NCBI GenBank assembly: GCA_900755085.1
Contig: CAAEFF010000006.1
Location: 1 to 13,862 of the forward strand
Direction of reading: 5' to 3'
Origin: an uncultured Streptococcus sp.
Lineage (GTDB): Bacteria; Bacillota; Bacilli; Lactobacillales; Streptococcaceae
DNA length: 13,862 nt
A program made the translations under genes and the position numbers. Shown here piece by piece: positions 1-7,684 of the stretch (positions are counted from its first letter, which is position 1; each line of letters begins with the position of its first letter). A model generated the notes under the pieces. That model was not told the DNA's origin. It was given only the letters and a program-made list of their open reading frames with translations, and searched no databases.

Positions 1-2
1 AA

Positions 3-620
3 CTAAAAAAAGTTCAGGGTAAAGTAGCAAAAAAATTACAATTAAAATCTCGAGATTGGGCCTATTTTAAAAAAGTAGGAAATTATTTTATTATTCATAG
101 AATAGGAATTGGTTTTCAAACTGGTAGTTTTGCGATGAATGTAAAAACGCAAGTCAAGCCCTATATTATTGATGATATTTTTTGGGAAGTCTTTGATATG
201 GCTAGGAATTCACAGGAACCAATGAGGCTTCGAGCAGTTGGAGCCTTTACGGTTGAAGGTTTATCTCTACCAGATAAGGTTGCCAAAGAAGACTGGACGA
301 TGGAGAATCTCGACTTAGAAAAGGTTGAAACCAAGGTTTTTAAAGTACTCTCAGAGGCCCATGAAGAAGCCTTAAAACTTATCACTAGCTTCTCTGATTT
401 TGAAGATTTTTATGCTTATACAGTTGAGAATGGGCCAAGTCTTGTTGGTTACGACTTAATAGGGATGCTTTTGATGATTCACTGTGAGCAATATGCAGAT
501 GCACTCCGAATGGCCGAAGATTTGATTGCAAAGCGTAAACATGGAAGATTCCAAAATAAGGGTAAATGGATCAATGAATACATTGTGGATTATTGTAAAG
601 AGAAAATCAAATCAGACTAA
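3..620 (+). CDS. Hypothetical protein, 5'-truncated by the window edge; possible immunity protein
   Basis: The frame is open from base 3 to the TAA at 618-620, giving 205 visible residues. An ATG exists at 135, but it has no convincing ribosome binding site. The codons before it (3-134) read as sensible protein, including a strand-like stretch GNYFIIHRIGIGF just before that ATG. The true start is therefore probably left of the window. I see no signal peptide or membrane segment. The protein is charged, with mixed alpha/beta character, and the C-terminal half looks helical and rich in Glu, Asp and Lys. I do not recognise the family with certainty. The N-terminal part faintly recalls DUF4304-type proteins, which are often found as immunity or toxin-neighbour proteins. 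It lies 56 bases upstream of a YezG-type immunity gene on the same strand, which supports an immunity role by association only. Confidence 0.6.
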   Translation, partial: LKKVQGKVAKKLQLKSRDWAYFKKVGNYFIIHRIGIGFQTGSFAMNVKTQVKPYIIDDIFWEVFDMARNSQEPMRLRAVGAFTVEGLSLPDKVAKEDWTMENLDLEKVETKVFKVLSEAHEEALKLITSFSDFEDFYAYTVENGPSLVGYDLIGMLLMIHCEQYADALRMAEDLIAKRKHGRFQNKGKWINEYIVDYCKEKIKSD

Positions 621-666
621 TGTCTTTTATCTATGTGTATAGTTTCGAATGATTCAAAACTAAATC

Positions 667-671
667 GGAGG
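667..671 (+). promoter_or_regulatory. Ribosome binding site of the YezG-type gene
   Basis: GGAGG lies 5 bases before the ATG at 677. It fixes that start and shows that the gene has its own efficient translation signal. Confidence 0.8.
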
Positions 672-676
672 ATAAA

Positions 677-1162
677 ATGGAAAAACAAATTAATGAAAAA
701 ATGACAGAGATTGTATATAAAGTGAATGAAATGATTCCAGTTGAATGGGATGATCTTTATATCAATTTTGAGGTAGATAGAACTCTAAGTGGAGAAATTT
801 ATTTCTTCTTCAAATATAATGGGAAGTACCATTATTTCTTTTATATTCCTCAAGAATTTGGTGTCTCTAAATCGGAATTTTTCGATGAATATCGTTTACT
901 GTTTAAAAAAGCTCAGGAATTAAAAAAAGTATTTATAGATAATGAATTGAGCGATTTGTCAGCGGGGTTGATTCATTTGGATGAAAATAACAAGCTATCA
1001 GTAGACTTTGATTATGCACCATGGCTCGAAAGTGATTTTGGGCCAAGTGCAAGAACCTCTTTTTTCCAATATAAATACTTAGGTAACCCACCGAGAAATG
1101 AAAAAGAACTAGAACAGTTCAAAGCTATGGAAGCCTTCCAAAGAGAGCATAATGGAAACTAG
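677..1162 (+). CDS. YezG/DUF600 family immunity protein
   Basis: This 161-residue cytoplasmic protein resembles the YezG (DUF600, PF04634) family by sequence pattern. It has an N-terminal helix ending NEMIPVEWDDLYINFEV, then strands with GEIYFFFKYNGKYHYF, a charged central helix, the strand LSVDFDYA, and the C-terminal SFFQYKYLG typical of the family. Family members are usually about 140-165 residues, so the length is normal. In Bacillus subtilis, YezG neutralises an LXG-type toxin (YeeF). Streptococcal homologues commonly sit as tandem immunity genes behind LXG toxin genes exported by the type VII (Esx) system. No toxin is visible in this window, so the partner here is inferred. The start is fixed by GGAGG 5 bases upstream. 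A bidirectional terminator follows the stop codon at once. Confidence 0.85.
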   Translation: MEKQINEKMTEIVYKVNEMIPVEWDDLYINFEVDRTLSGEIYFFFKYNGKYHYFFYIPQEFGVSKSEFFDEYRLLFKKAQELKKVFIDNELSDLSAGLIHLDENNKLSVDFDYAPWLESDFGPSARTSFFQYKYLGNPPRNEKELEQFKAMEAFQREHNGN

Positions 1163-1173
1163 ATAAAACAATC

Positions 1174-1200
1174 AAAAAAACCACCCTCGGGTGGCTTTTT
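1174..1200. terminator. Bidirectional intrinsic terminator between the immunity genes and birA
   Basis: The stem CCACC/GGTGG closes a CTCG loop. Seven A residues precede it and a TTTTT tract follows it, so it works as a Rho-independent terminator on both strands. It serves the converging YezG-type gene (plus) and birA (minus). Confidence 0.85.
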
Positions 1201-1212
1201 CTAAACTTCATG

Positions 1213-2148
1213 TCACCATTTCGTCAAGGAAATTTCGCCACTATTGAGCCAGATTTCTTCCTGCTTATCTAACTGGACCAAGAGTTGGCCGGTATCGGAG
1301 ATGTCTTTGGCGAGGCCTTGATAGGTCTGCTGGTTCTGCTCAAAGGTAACGGTTCGTCCTAAGACCAGGGAGCGCTCTTTGTAGAGGTAGACCAGTTCAT
1401 CGTTATCCGTATGAAGAAATTCCCTCCAAATCTCGCTGATGAGGTCATTGCGGGTGATGGGACAAGTGCCTTCAAATAAGGAACCAGCCTTGCTTTCTAG
1501 CTCATCTGGAAAAGTAGGGATGGCCAAATTGAGACCGACTCCGATAATGACATCCGTGACAAGGCCAGTCTCGATGGATGTGATAGCTTCGGTTAGGATT
1601 CCCCCAATTTTTTTATGGCGATAGTAAATATCATTGACCCATTTGATATCGACATCGATCAGGGTCAGATTTTTAATAGCCTTATAGATGGCTCCTGCGA
1701 CCATGAGGGTATAAGGGGGGAGCTCCGCAGGTGGGAGTTGGGGCTTGAGATGAAGGGACATGTAGATGCCGCCTTGATCGGGAGAGTAGTAGTCGCGACC
1801 AAAGCGGCCCTTTCCGGCAGATTGGGACTTGGCCAGGTAGAGAGCCATGCCCTCTTTATGGGCTTCCATGCCTAATTTTGCGTCCAATTGGGTAGAATGA
1901 CATTCTTCATTCAAAGTAACGGTCAACTGGGTATTGCTTGCGATGACTTCAGGAAGCAAAATATCGCCTGAGACCAGTCTATAACCCTTCTTTTTTAGGG
2001 ATTCGATAACGACCCCATCTTTTTCCAGACGCTGAATAGCCTTCCAGATAGAGGTGCGGGAAACACCTAATTCTTTTGCCAACTGTTCCCCGTTGACGTA
2101 ATCATCTGCCTGAGAAAGGGTTTGAAAGAGGATTTCGTGTGTTTTCAT
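1213..2148 (-). CDS. birA: Bifunctional biotin-[acetyl-CoA-carboxylase] ligase / biotin operon repressor
   Basis: This 311-residue cytoplasmic enzyme attaches biotin, via biotinyl-AMP, to the biotin carboxyl carrier protein of acetyl-CoA carboxylase. Residues 1-60 form the winged helix-turn-helix (GEQLAKELGVSRTSIWKAI), making it a group II BirA that can also bind DNA. The catalytic domain carries the biotin/adenylate loop GKGRFGR at 112-118, KWVND at 169-173 and KIGGILTE at 180-187. A small SH3-like C-terminal domain follows. Length is normal and no key motif is missing. The ribosome binding site AGGAGG (minus strand, 2159-2164) overlaps the galR stop codon; the gap is only 14 bases, so birA is probably co-transcribed with galR. 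In Streptococcus pneumoniae the birA-like gene next to the raffinose regulator has been called rafS. Whether it affects sugar genes here cannot be judged from sequence. Confidence 0.93.
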   Translation of the reverse strand: MKTHEILFQTLSQADDYVNGEQLAKELGVSRTSIWKAIQRLEKDGVVIESLKKKGYRLVSGDILLPEVIASNTQLTVTLNEECHSTQLDAKLGMEAHKEGMALYLAKSQSAGKGRFGRDYYSPDQGGIYMSLHLKPQLPPAELPPYTLMVAGAIYKAIKNLTLIDVDIKWVNDIYYRHKKIGGILTEAITSIETGLVTDVIIGVGLNLAIPTFPDELESKAGSLFEGTCPITRNDLISEIWREFLHTDNDELVYLYKERSLVLGRTVTFEQNQQTYQGLAKDISDTGQLLVQLDKQEEIWLNSGEISLTKW

Positions 2149-2162
2149 AAGACTAAGACCTC

Positions 2163-3170
2163 CTAGCGACTGCTGTCTCGAATCGTCAGTTTGGTGGCTA
2201 ATTTGACCATGCAGGGAACACTTGGTTGATTCCCTTGAAAGGTTTGCCGCAACATCTGAATGGCTTGCTTGCCCATTTCTTCTGTGTATACGGTCACTGT
2301 AGAGAGGGCAGGAAAGACATACTTAGCAATCGAGGTATCATTGAAGGAAATGAGACTGACGCGATCAGGCACAGCGATTTGGTGCTCCTGAAGGGACCGA
2401 AGGGCCCCGACAGCTATGGCATCACTGGCCATGAAAAAGGCAGTTGGCAAGTCGTCGCCCAGTGCTTGAATCAGCTGTTCCATCATCTGATAGCCTGACT
2501 CAGTTGAGAACTGACCGACAGCGACAAAGCGCTCCTCATAAAGCCCTTTTTCCGTGAGAAACTGTTGAAAGACTCGTTGACGAGGATCCATCTGAAGCGG
2601 TGTCGCATCTGCGGTCTCTTCTTGCCCAACCAAGAGTCCGATCTTCTTGTGATGATGCACAAGGAAATGCTCGAGAGCGGTGATAACAGAATCTTCTATA
2701 TCTGTCGTCACACAAGAATGCCCCAGATAGAGGGTATTGCTATCGACAAAGATCAGGGGTTTGCCGTAGCTTTCTAGATCTTGAATGGTCTTGGGACTGA
2801 ATTTTCCAAGAGCAATAATGCCGTCTGCCTCCTGAATCAAAGACCAATCGTCCTTGTTAAAGATACGAAAGATCTCATAGCCTAATTCCTGGGCTTGTTT
2901 CTCCAAGCCCATCCGAATGGCATAGTAGTAGAGGTCCTCTAATTCTTCTTCGCGCGTGTACCATTCAAAGATGACGATTTTATGAGAATCTTCGACTGGT
3001 TGAGGCGCTGTTTTGCGGCTCTTCTTTTGGTAATGCAGGTCCTCAGCGATGCGAAGAATCCGACTGCGTGTGTCTTCACCGACCGATAAGGTCGCATCCT
3101 GGTTGAGGACACGAGAGACCGTTGACTGAGAGACGCCTGCTTTTTCCGCAATGTCTTTAATCGTTGCCAT
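2163..3170 (-). CDS. galR: LacI/GalR-family transcriptional repressor, probable galactose repressor
   Basis: This 335-residue regulator has an N-terminal LacI helix-turn-helix (ATIKDIAEKAGVSQSTVSRVLN, about residues 2-23). The hinge follows, including the NQDATLSV segment typical of streptococcal GalR. The periplasmic-binding-protein-like effector and dimer domain runs from about residue 62 to the end, with the family signature ASDAIAVGALRSL and SFNDTSIAKYVFPALSTV. Length is normal. The start is supported by AAAGGA (minus strand, 3178-3183). Palindromes of the form TTTTAGTAAAA/TTTTACTAAAA occur upstream of this gene and again at 13758-13779, and they fit GalR control of itself and of a galactose gene to the right of the window. 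Effector and targets are inferred. A raffinose- or sucrose-linked LacI repressor is the main alternative. Confidence 0.82.
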   Translation of the reverse strand: MATIKDIAEKAGVSQSTVSRVLNQDATLSVGEDTRSRILRIAEDLHYQKKSRKTAPQPVEDSHKIVIFEWYTREEELEDLYYYAIRMGLEKQAQELGYEIFRIFNKDDWSLIQEADGIIALGKFSPKTIQDLESYGKPLIFVDSNTLYLGHSCVTTDIEDSVITALEHFLVHHHKKIGLLVGQEETADATPLQMDPRQRVFQQFLTEKGLYEERFVAVGQFSTESGYQMMEQLIQALGDDLPTAFFMASDAIAVGALRSLQEHQIAVPDRVSLISFNDTSIAKYVFPALSTVTVYTEEMGKQAIQMLRQTFQGNQPSVPCMVKLATKLTIRDSSR

Positions 3171-3198
3171 AGTTCATCCTTTTTTGATTTCTACTTCC

Positions 3199-3227
3199 AG
3201 TATACTCTAAAAATTAGTAAAAAGAAA
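3199..3227 (-). promoter_or_regulatory. Candidate galR promoter
   Basis: On the minus strand TATACT (3204-3199) is a good -10 box. The hexamer TTTCTT 17 bases further upstream is only a weak -35. Transcription would start shortly before the galR ribosome binding site and cover galR and birA. Confidence 0.5.
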
Positions 3228-3243
3228 TAAAATTTTACTAAAT
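3214..3243. promoter_or_regulatory. Candidate GalR operator upstream of galR
   Basis: TTAGTAAAA (3214-3222) and its reverse complement TTTTACTAA (3233-3241) flank an AT-rich spacer. An imperfect 22-bp operator centred between 3232 and 3233 is also possible; its right half TTTTACTAAA is intact and its left half is degenerate. It matches the half-site of the perfect palindrome at 13758-13779, touches the candidate -35 of galR and overlaps the msmR stop codon. Autoregulation by GalR is inferred. Confidence 0.5.
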
Positions 3244-4071
3244 TTTTTTCTTGCTACGATATTGGCTAGGAGGCAGTTGGCTATAGGCCTTAAAAGCCTT
3301 TGAAAAATAGAGAGGATCTGAAAAACCCACTGAGTAAGCCACAATCTTGATGCTTTCGTCCGTATTGGTCAGCAACTGTTGGGCACGCTGCATGCGGACC
3401 GAGTGTAAGAATTCTTTGGGAGAGACCTGGTGAAACTCCTTAAAAACAGTTGTCAGATAGGAGCGATGGACATTGAGGTCATCAGCGATCTCTTGAATAC
3501 TCAGGTGTTCTTTATTGTAATGCGTCTCAATCACATGCTTGCAGGTCAGATAGAGCTGATAGGTCGGAGATAGATCGCTCCGATGGATATCGGGAGCCAC
3601 TTCACTGATAAGAAATAGCAGTTCATAGATCTGCGAGAGAAGGTGGAGTTGGTAGTGAGAAGTCATTTTCGAAGCCTCTGACTTGTGGACGAGTTGCTCC
3701 ATAAACTGGCCGATCTTTTCTGTTTTTTCCTCTGTTTTCTTCAGAAAACCTTTTTCATGCAGGGTTGAAAAACGCATAAAATCGCTCACTTTGGTGCCAC
3801 TGATGCCAATCCAGTAGTAGGACCAAGGCTCTTCTGCATCGGCCTTGTAGTAGGTCACCTTATTTTTGGGGAGAAGGAAGAGATCCCCAGCCTCAAGCTG
3901 GATTTCTTTCTTATTGAAGTGGAAGACTCCCTTTCCCTTGGTGATATAATGCAGAACAAAATTGTCTCGAACGCTAGGACCAAATTCATAGTTCTTCGGG
4001 CAATCTTCGTAGCCATAAAAATCAAGGGCTAGGTCAATGGTATCGGTTTGGTATTCGGAAAAGACTAACAT
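3238..4071 (-). CDS. msmR: AraC-family activator of the raffinose/msm operon
   Basis: This 277-residue regulator has an N-terminal cupin-like sugar-sensing domain (about residues 20-105, with the FGPSVRDNFVLHYITKGKG entry typical of AraC-type sensors). The C-terminal AraC DNA-binding domain (about 175-277) holds two helix-turn-helices: LSIQEIADDLNVHRSYLTTVF, and IKIVAYSVGFSDPLYFSKAF followed by PSQYR. Length matches MsmR/RafR of streptococci. The start is fixed by AGGAGG at 4079-4084 (minus strand), 7 bases from the ATG. It is divergent from aga across 163 bases, the usual arrangement for the activator of the aga-msmEFG-gtfA operon, which responds to raffinose-type sugars or melibiose. No terminator separates its stop codon from galR 67 bases downstream, so readthrough into galR-birA is possible. 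Equivalent name in S. pneumoniae: rafR. Confidence 0.9.
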   Translation of the reverse strand: MLVFSEYQTDTIDLALDFYGYEDCPKNYEFGPSVRDNFVLHYITKGKGVFHFNKKEIQLEAGDLFLLPKNKVTYYKADAEEPWSYYWIGISGTKVSDFMRFSTLHEKGFLKKTEEKTEKIGQFMEQLVHKSEASKMTSHYQLHLLSQIYELLFLISEVAPDIHRSDLSPTYQLYLTCKHVIETHYNKEHLSIQEIADDLNVHRSYLTTVFKEFHQVSPKEFLHSVRMQRAQQLLTNTDESIKIVAYSVGFSDPLYFSKAFKAYSQLPPSQYRSKKKI

Positions 4072-4091
4072 AGGTAAACCTCCTACCTAAC

Positions 4092-4100
4092 ATTTTACCA
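4092..4100 (-). promoter_or_regulatory. Candidate extended -10 of the msmR promoter
   Basis: The minus strand reads TGG-TAAAAT, an extended -10 box, just upstream of the msmR ribosome binding site at 4079-4084. No good -35 hexamer is visible, and the short distance to the ribosome binding site makes this tentative. Confidence 0.35.
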
Positions 4101-4121
4101 TATATGTCCAACAAAATTCTA

Positions 4122-4150
4122 TTTTAGAAAGCGTTTACATCATTTAAAAT
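4122..4150 (+). promoter_or_regulatory. Candidate aga operon promoter
   Basis: TAAAAT (4145-4150) is a plausible -10; the hexamer 17 bases upstream (TTTTAG, 4122-4127) is a poor -35. A weak -35 is expected for an AraC-activated promoter. In this reading the cre site fills the -35 to -10 spacer, so CcpA binding would block polymerase. A later -10 (TATAGA, 4203-4208) cannot be excluded. Confidence 0.35.
4126..4139. promoter_or_regulatory. cre site for CcpA in the divergent msmR-aga region
   Basis: AGAAAGCGTTTACA matches the cre consensus TGWAANCGNTNWCA at 13 of 14 positions; only the first base differs. Its place between the two divergent genes fits carbon catabolite repression of aga-msmEFG-gtfA by glucose through CcpA/HPr-Ser-P, and possibly of msmR. 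Function is inferred from the match. Confidence 0.8.
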
Positions 4151-4234
4151 AAAGACATGTTAAAAAAGAAAGTTATTGGAACTGAAATTAAAAACACATA
4201 GTTATAGATGTTTCGGGTCTAATAGGAGGAAGAT

Positions 4235-6397
4235 ATGACAATTCGTATCGAACAAAATTTGTTCTATGTAGAAAGTAAGGGACTGAGCCTGATCCTTGAA
4301 AATCGCGATGGCTACCTGATGCTCAAGCATCTGGGCCGTCCGATTCCGTCTTATCATTTTTCCAATACCGTGCATGAGAAGGACCATGCTTTCGCTGGAA
4401 ATCCAACACCTGACAATCGAACTTTCAGCTTGGACACCCAGCGTCAAATCTTGGGACAGCACGGACTAGGAGATTTTCGAAAGCCGTCGATTCAGATCCA
4501 GCACGGCGTTACAGAGGTGACGGATTTCCTTTATGTCGGAGCCAATATCTACTCTGGCAGTGTTGAGGCGACTGGTCTTCCGAACCCTCACTCAGTAGAT
4601 CGGGCTGAAACCTTGGCACTGGTCTTTGAAGATGATCAAGCAGCCCTGCGTTTGACCCTCTACTACACCGCCTACGAGGATCGGGCGACGATCACTAGCT
4701 TCTCAAAGATTGAAAACTTGAGTGATGAAAAGGTTGTAATCCACAAGGCTCTCAGTGTGTTGGCAGATCTGCCAGCCAGTGATTACGATATTATCACTCT
4801 GCAAGGAGCCTATGCGAGAGAAAAAACAGTTCGCCGTCAGCAAGTGGAGCAAGGAATCTTCTCCATCAGCTCCAACCGTGGTGCTTCTGGACATGCCCAG
4901 ACTCCGGCTCTTATTCTTGCAGATCATGAAGTGAAAGAAGATGCGGGCTCTGCTCTGGCCTTCCAACTGCTCTACAGTGGGAATTTTGAAGGATTTGTTC
5001 AAAAGAATCAACTCAATGAAGTTCGGGTTGGACTGGGGATCAATCCTGAAAACTTCGCTTGGGAATTGGAACCAAATCAGAGCTTTGATACGCCAGTAGC
5101 AATGATCAGCTACTCACATGAGGGCTTGACCGGTCTCAGTCAAGAGAGTCAAGCATTTATCCAAAACCATATCATTCCTAGCCAGTTTGCCCATAAAGAA
5201 CGCCCGATTCTTATCAACAACTGGGAAGCGACCTACTTTGATTTCAAGAAAGACAAATTATTGGAGCTAGCAAACGAAGCTCAAAAAGTGGGGATCGAAC
5301 TCTTTGTTCTTGATGATGGCTGGTTTGGCAATCGTTATGATGACAATCGGGCCCTTGGTGATTGGACCGTTAATGAAGAAAAATTGGGTGGAAGTCTAGC
5401 AGAATTGATCCAAGGCATCCATGACAAGGGACTTCAATTTGGCCTTTGGGTGGAGCCCGAAATGATTTCTGTTGATAGCGACCTCTATCGGGCTCATCCG
5501 GACTGGGCTATTCAAGTACCAGGCTATGAACATACCTATTCACGGAATCAACTAGTGCTCGATTTCGCAAACAGAGAAGTGGTAGCTTATATCAAGCAGG
5601 TCTTGGATGACTTGCTTGCAAACCATGAGATCGACTATATCAAATGGGATATGAACCGCAATATCACCAAGCTTGGAAATGGGAAAACCTACCTGGAAAC
5701 CAAGATGCAATCCCATGCCTATATCTTAGGTCTCTATGAAGTGGTTTCGTACTTGACGGAGAAATACGAGCACATCCTCTTTGAGTCTTGCTCCGGTGGT
5801 GGTGGTCGCAATGACCTGGGTATGATGCGTTACTTCCCGCAGGTCTGGGCAAGTGATAATACGGATGCCATTGCCAGACTTCCGATCCAGTATGGATCGA
5901 GTTATCTCTATCCTACTATCTCCATGGGGGCTCACGTGTCAGCGGTGCCAAATCACCAGATGGGACGGATCACACCACTAGAAACGCGTGGCCATGTAGC
6001 CATGATGGGAAATCTGGGCTATGAATTGGATCTGACCAGTCTTTCTCAAGAAGAGTTGGATAGGATTGCAGATCAAGTTGCTCATTACAAAACGATTCGA
6101 CCCCTTGTCCAATTCGGAAAACACTACCGCTTGATCAATCCAGGTCATGGTAGCAATCAAGCAGCCGTCCAGTTCACTTATCAAGACCGTACGGTTGTAA
6201 CCTATGTAAGGGTCTTATCAACGGTTGAGGAGATCGAGCCGACTCTGAAACTCAAAGGTTTGGAAGAAGATTCGCTCTATAGCTTAGAAGGGACCAACCA
6301 AGTCTATTCGGGAGCTGAGCTCATGTATGCCGGCTTAACCGTCGTTCTTCCTCAGGGAGATTTCCTCACTAAACAATATGTTTTTGTCAAAAAATAA
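4235..6397 (+). CDS. aga: Alpha-galactosidase, GH36 (first copy)
   Basis: This 720-residue cytoplasmic enzyme removes terminal alpha-1,6-galactose from melibiose, raffinose and stachyose. No signal peptide is present. An N-terminal beta-sandwich precedes the (beta/alpha)8 barrel, which carries LDDGWFG (D360, D361), LGDW, FGLWVEPEM, KWDMNR with the presumed nucleophile D472, the substrate-binding loop CSGGGGRND, and SDNTDA with the presumed acid/base D541. A C-terminal beta domain follows. Length is typical of bacterial tetrameric GH36. AGGAGG at 4224-4229 fixes the start. It is the first gene of the operon and lies 14 bases before msmE. Released sucrose is the substrate of gtfA downstream, and galactose would enter the Leloir or tagatose pathway. 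Alignment would be needed to rank substrate preference against the second copy. Confidence 0.95.
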   Translation: MTIRIEQNLFYVESKGLSLILENRDGYLMLKHLGRPIPSYHFSNTVHEKDHAFAGNPTPDNRTFSLDTQRQILGQHGLGDFRKPSIQIQHGVTEVTDFLYVGANIYSGSVEATGLPNPHSVDRAETLALVFEDDQAALRLTLYYTAYEDRATITSFSKIENLSDEKVVIHKALSVLADLPASDYDIITLQGAYAREKTVRRQQVEQGIFSISSNRGASGHAQTPALILADHEVKEDAGSALAFQLLYSGNFEGFVQKNQLNEVRVGLGINPENFAWELEPNQSFDTPVAMISYSHEGLTGLSQESQAFIQNHIIPSQFAHKERPILINNWEATYFDFKKDKLLELANEAQKVGIELFVLDDGWFGNRYDDNRALGDWTVNEEKLGGSLAELIQGIHDKGLQFGLWVEPEMISVDSDLYRAHPDWAIQVPGYEHTYSRNQLVLDFANREVVAYIKQVLDDLLANHEIDYIKWDMNRNITKLGNGKTYLETKMQSHAYILGLYEVVSYLTEKYEHILFESCSGGGGRNDLGMMRYFPQVWASDNTDAIARLPIQYGSSYLYPTISMGAHVSAVPNHQMGRITPLETRGHVAMMGNLGYELDLTSLSQEELDRIADQVAHYKTIRPLVQFGKHYRLINPGHGSNQAAVQFTYQDRTVVTYVRVLSTVEEIEPTLKLKGLEEDSLYSLEGTNQVYSGAELMYAGLTVVLPQGDFLTKQYVFVKK

Positions 6398-6411
6398 AAG
6401 GAGACAGCCAA

Positions 6412-7671
6412 ATGAAATGGTATAAAAAAATCGGACTTCTTGCGACAACAGGCTTAGCCTTGTTTGGGCTTGGTGCTTGCTCCAACGATGGTAAATCTTC
6501 GGATGGCACAGTGACCATCGAGTATTTCAACCAGAAAAAAGAAATGACTAAAACTTTGGAAGAAATCGCGCGTGATTTTGAAAAGGAAAACCCAAAGGTC
6601 CAGGTCAAAGTTGTCAATGTACCAAACGGTGGTGAAGTATTGAAAACACGTGTCCTCGCAGGAGATGTGCCAGATGTGGTTAATATATACCCACAGTCCA
6701 TCGAACTACAAGAATGGGCAAAAGCAGGTGTCTTCGAAGATTTGTCCAATAAAGACTATATGAAACGCGTGAAAAATGGCTATGCTGAAAAATATGCCGT
6801 GAACGGAAAAGTCTACAACGTTCCCTTTACAGCCAATGCTTATGGAATTTATTACAACAAAGATAAATTCGAAGAACTAGGCTTGAAGGTTCCTGAAACC
6901 TGGGATGAATTTGAACAGTTAGTCAAAGACATCGTTGCTAAAGGACAAACACCATTTGGAATTGCAGGTGCAGATGCTTGGACACTCAATGGTTACAATC
7001 AATTAGCCTTTGCGACAGCAACAGGTGGAGGAAAAGAAGCCAATCAATACCTTCGTTATTCTCAACCAAATGCCATTAAATTGTCTGATCCGATCATGAA
7101 AGATGACATCAAGGTGATGGATATTCTTCGCATTAAAGGTTCGAAGCAAAAGAACTGGGAAGGTGCTGGCTATACAGACGTTATCGGAGCCTTCGCGCGC
7201 GGGGATGTCCTCATGACACCAAATGGGTCTTGGGCCATTACAGCGATTAATGAACAAAAACCGAAATTTAAGATTGGAACCTTCATGATTCCAGGAAAAG
7301 AAAAAGGACAAAGCTTAACCGTTGGTGCAGGTGACTTGGCATGGTCTATCTCAGCTACTACCAAACATCCAAAAGAAGCCAATGCCTTTGTGGAATACAT
7401 GACCCGTCCAGAAGTCATGCAAAAATACTACGACGTGGACGGATCTCCAACAGCGATCGAAGGGGTCAAACAAGCAGGAGAGGATTCACCGCTTGCTGGG
7501 ATGACCAAATATGCCTTTACGGATCGTCACTTGGTCTGGTTGCAACAATACTGGACCAGTGAAGCAGACTTCCATACCTTGACCATGAACTATGTCTTGA
7601 CAGGTGATAAACAAGGAATGGTCAATGATTTGAATGCCTTCTTTAACCCGATGAAAGCGGATGTGGATTAG
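6412..7671 (+). CDS. msmE: Multiple-sugar ABC transporter, substrate-binding lipoprotein
   Basis: This 419-residue extracellular lipoprotein captures raffinose-family and related oligosaccharides for the MsmFG permease. The N-terminus has a basic start (MKWYKK), a hydrophobic core and the lipobox LGAC, with the lipidated cysteine at residue 23. The mature part is a family 1 solute-binding fold: an early strand VTIEYFNQKKE, a helix with EEIARDFEKENPKVQVKVV, the VLAGDVPDVVNIY segment, and later NGSWAI. Length equals streptococcal MsmE/RafE. AAGGAG at 6398-6403 sets the start, directly after the aga stop codon. Its own stop codon overlaps the msmF ribosome binding site. The exact ligand cannot be read from sequence; the neighbouring alpha-galactosidase and sucrose phosphorylase point to raffinose and stachyose. 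Confidence 0.93.
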   Translation: MKWYKKIGLLATTGLALFGLGACSNDGKSSDGTVTIEYFNQKKEMTKTLEEIARDFEKENPKVQVKVVNVPNGGEVLKTRVLAGDVPDVVNIYPQSIELQEWAKAGVFEDLSNKDYMKRVKNGYAEKYAVNGKVYNVPFTANAYGIYYNKDKFEELGLKVPETWDEFEQLVKDIVAKGQTPFGIAGADAWTLNGYNQLAFATATGGGKEANQYLRYSQPNAIKLSDPIMKDDIKVMDILRIKGSKQKNWEGAGYTDVIGAFARGDVLMTPNGSWAITAINEQKPKFKIGTFMIPGKEKGQSLTVGAGDLAWSISATTKHPKEANAFVEYMTRPEVMQKYYDVDGSPTAIEGVKQAGEDSPLAGMTKYAFTDRHLVWLQQYWTSEADFHTLTMNYVLTGDKQGMVNDLNAFFNPMKADVD

Positions 7672-7684
7672 GAGTAGACAGACT

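Noticed and set aside
135..620. Treating the ATG at 135 as the start of a complete 161-residue gene
   Set aside because: The same frame is open back to base 3 with protein-like codons, and no ribosome binding site precedes 135, so the gene is better read as truncated by the window edge.
4161..4234. MsmR direct-repeat binding sites upstream of aga (GAAAGTTA at 4168, GAAATTA at 4184)
   Set aside because: The two motifs are short, AT-rich and 16 bases apart, so chance is likely and no known site is matched well enough to report.
7661..7684. An upstream start for msmF overlapping the end of msmE
   Set aside because: The ribosome binding site AGGAG at 7670-7674 lies inside this extension and points to ATG 7685.
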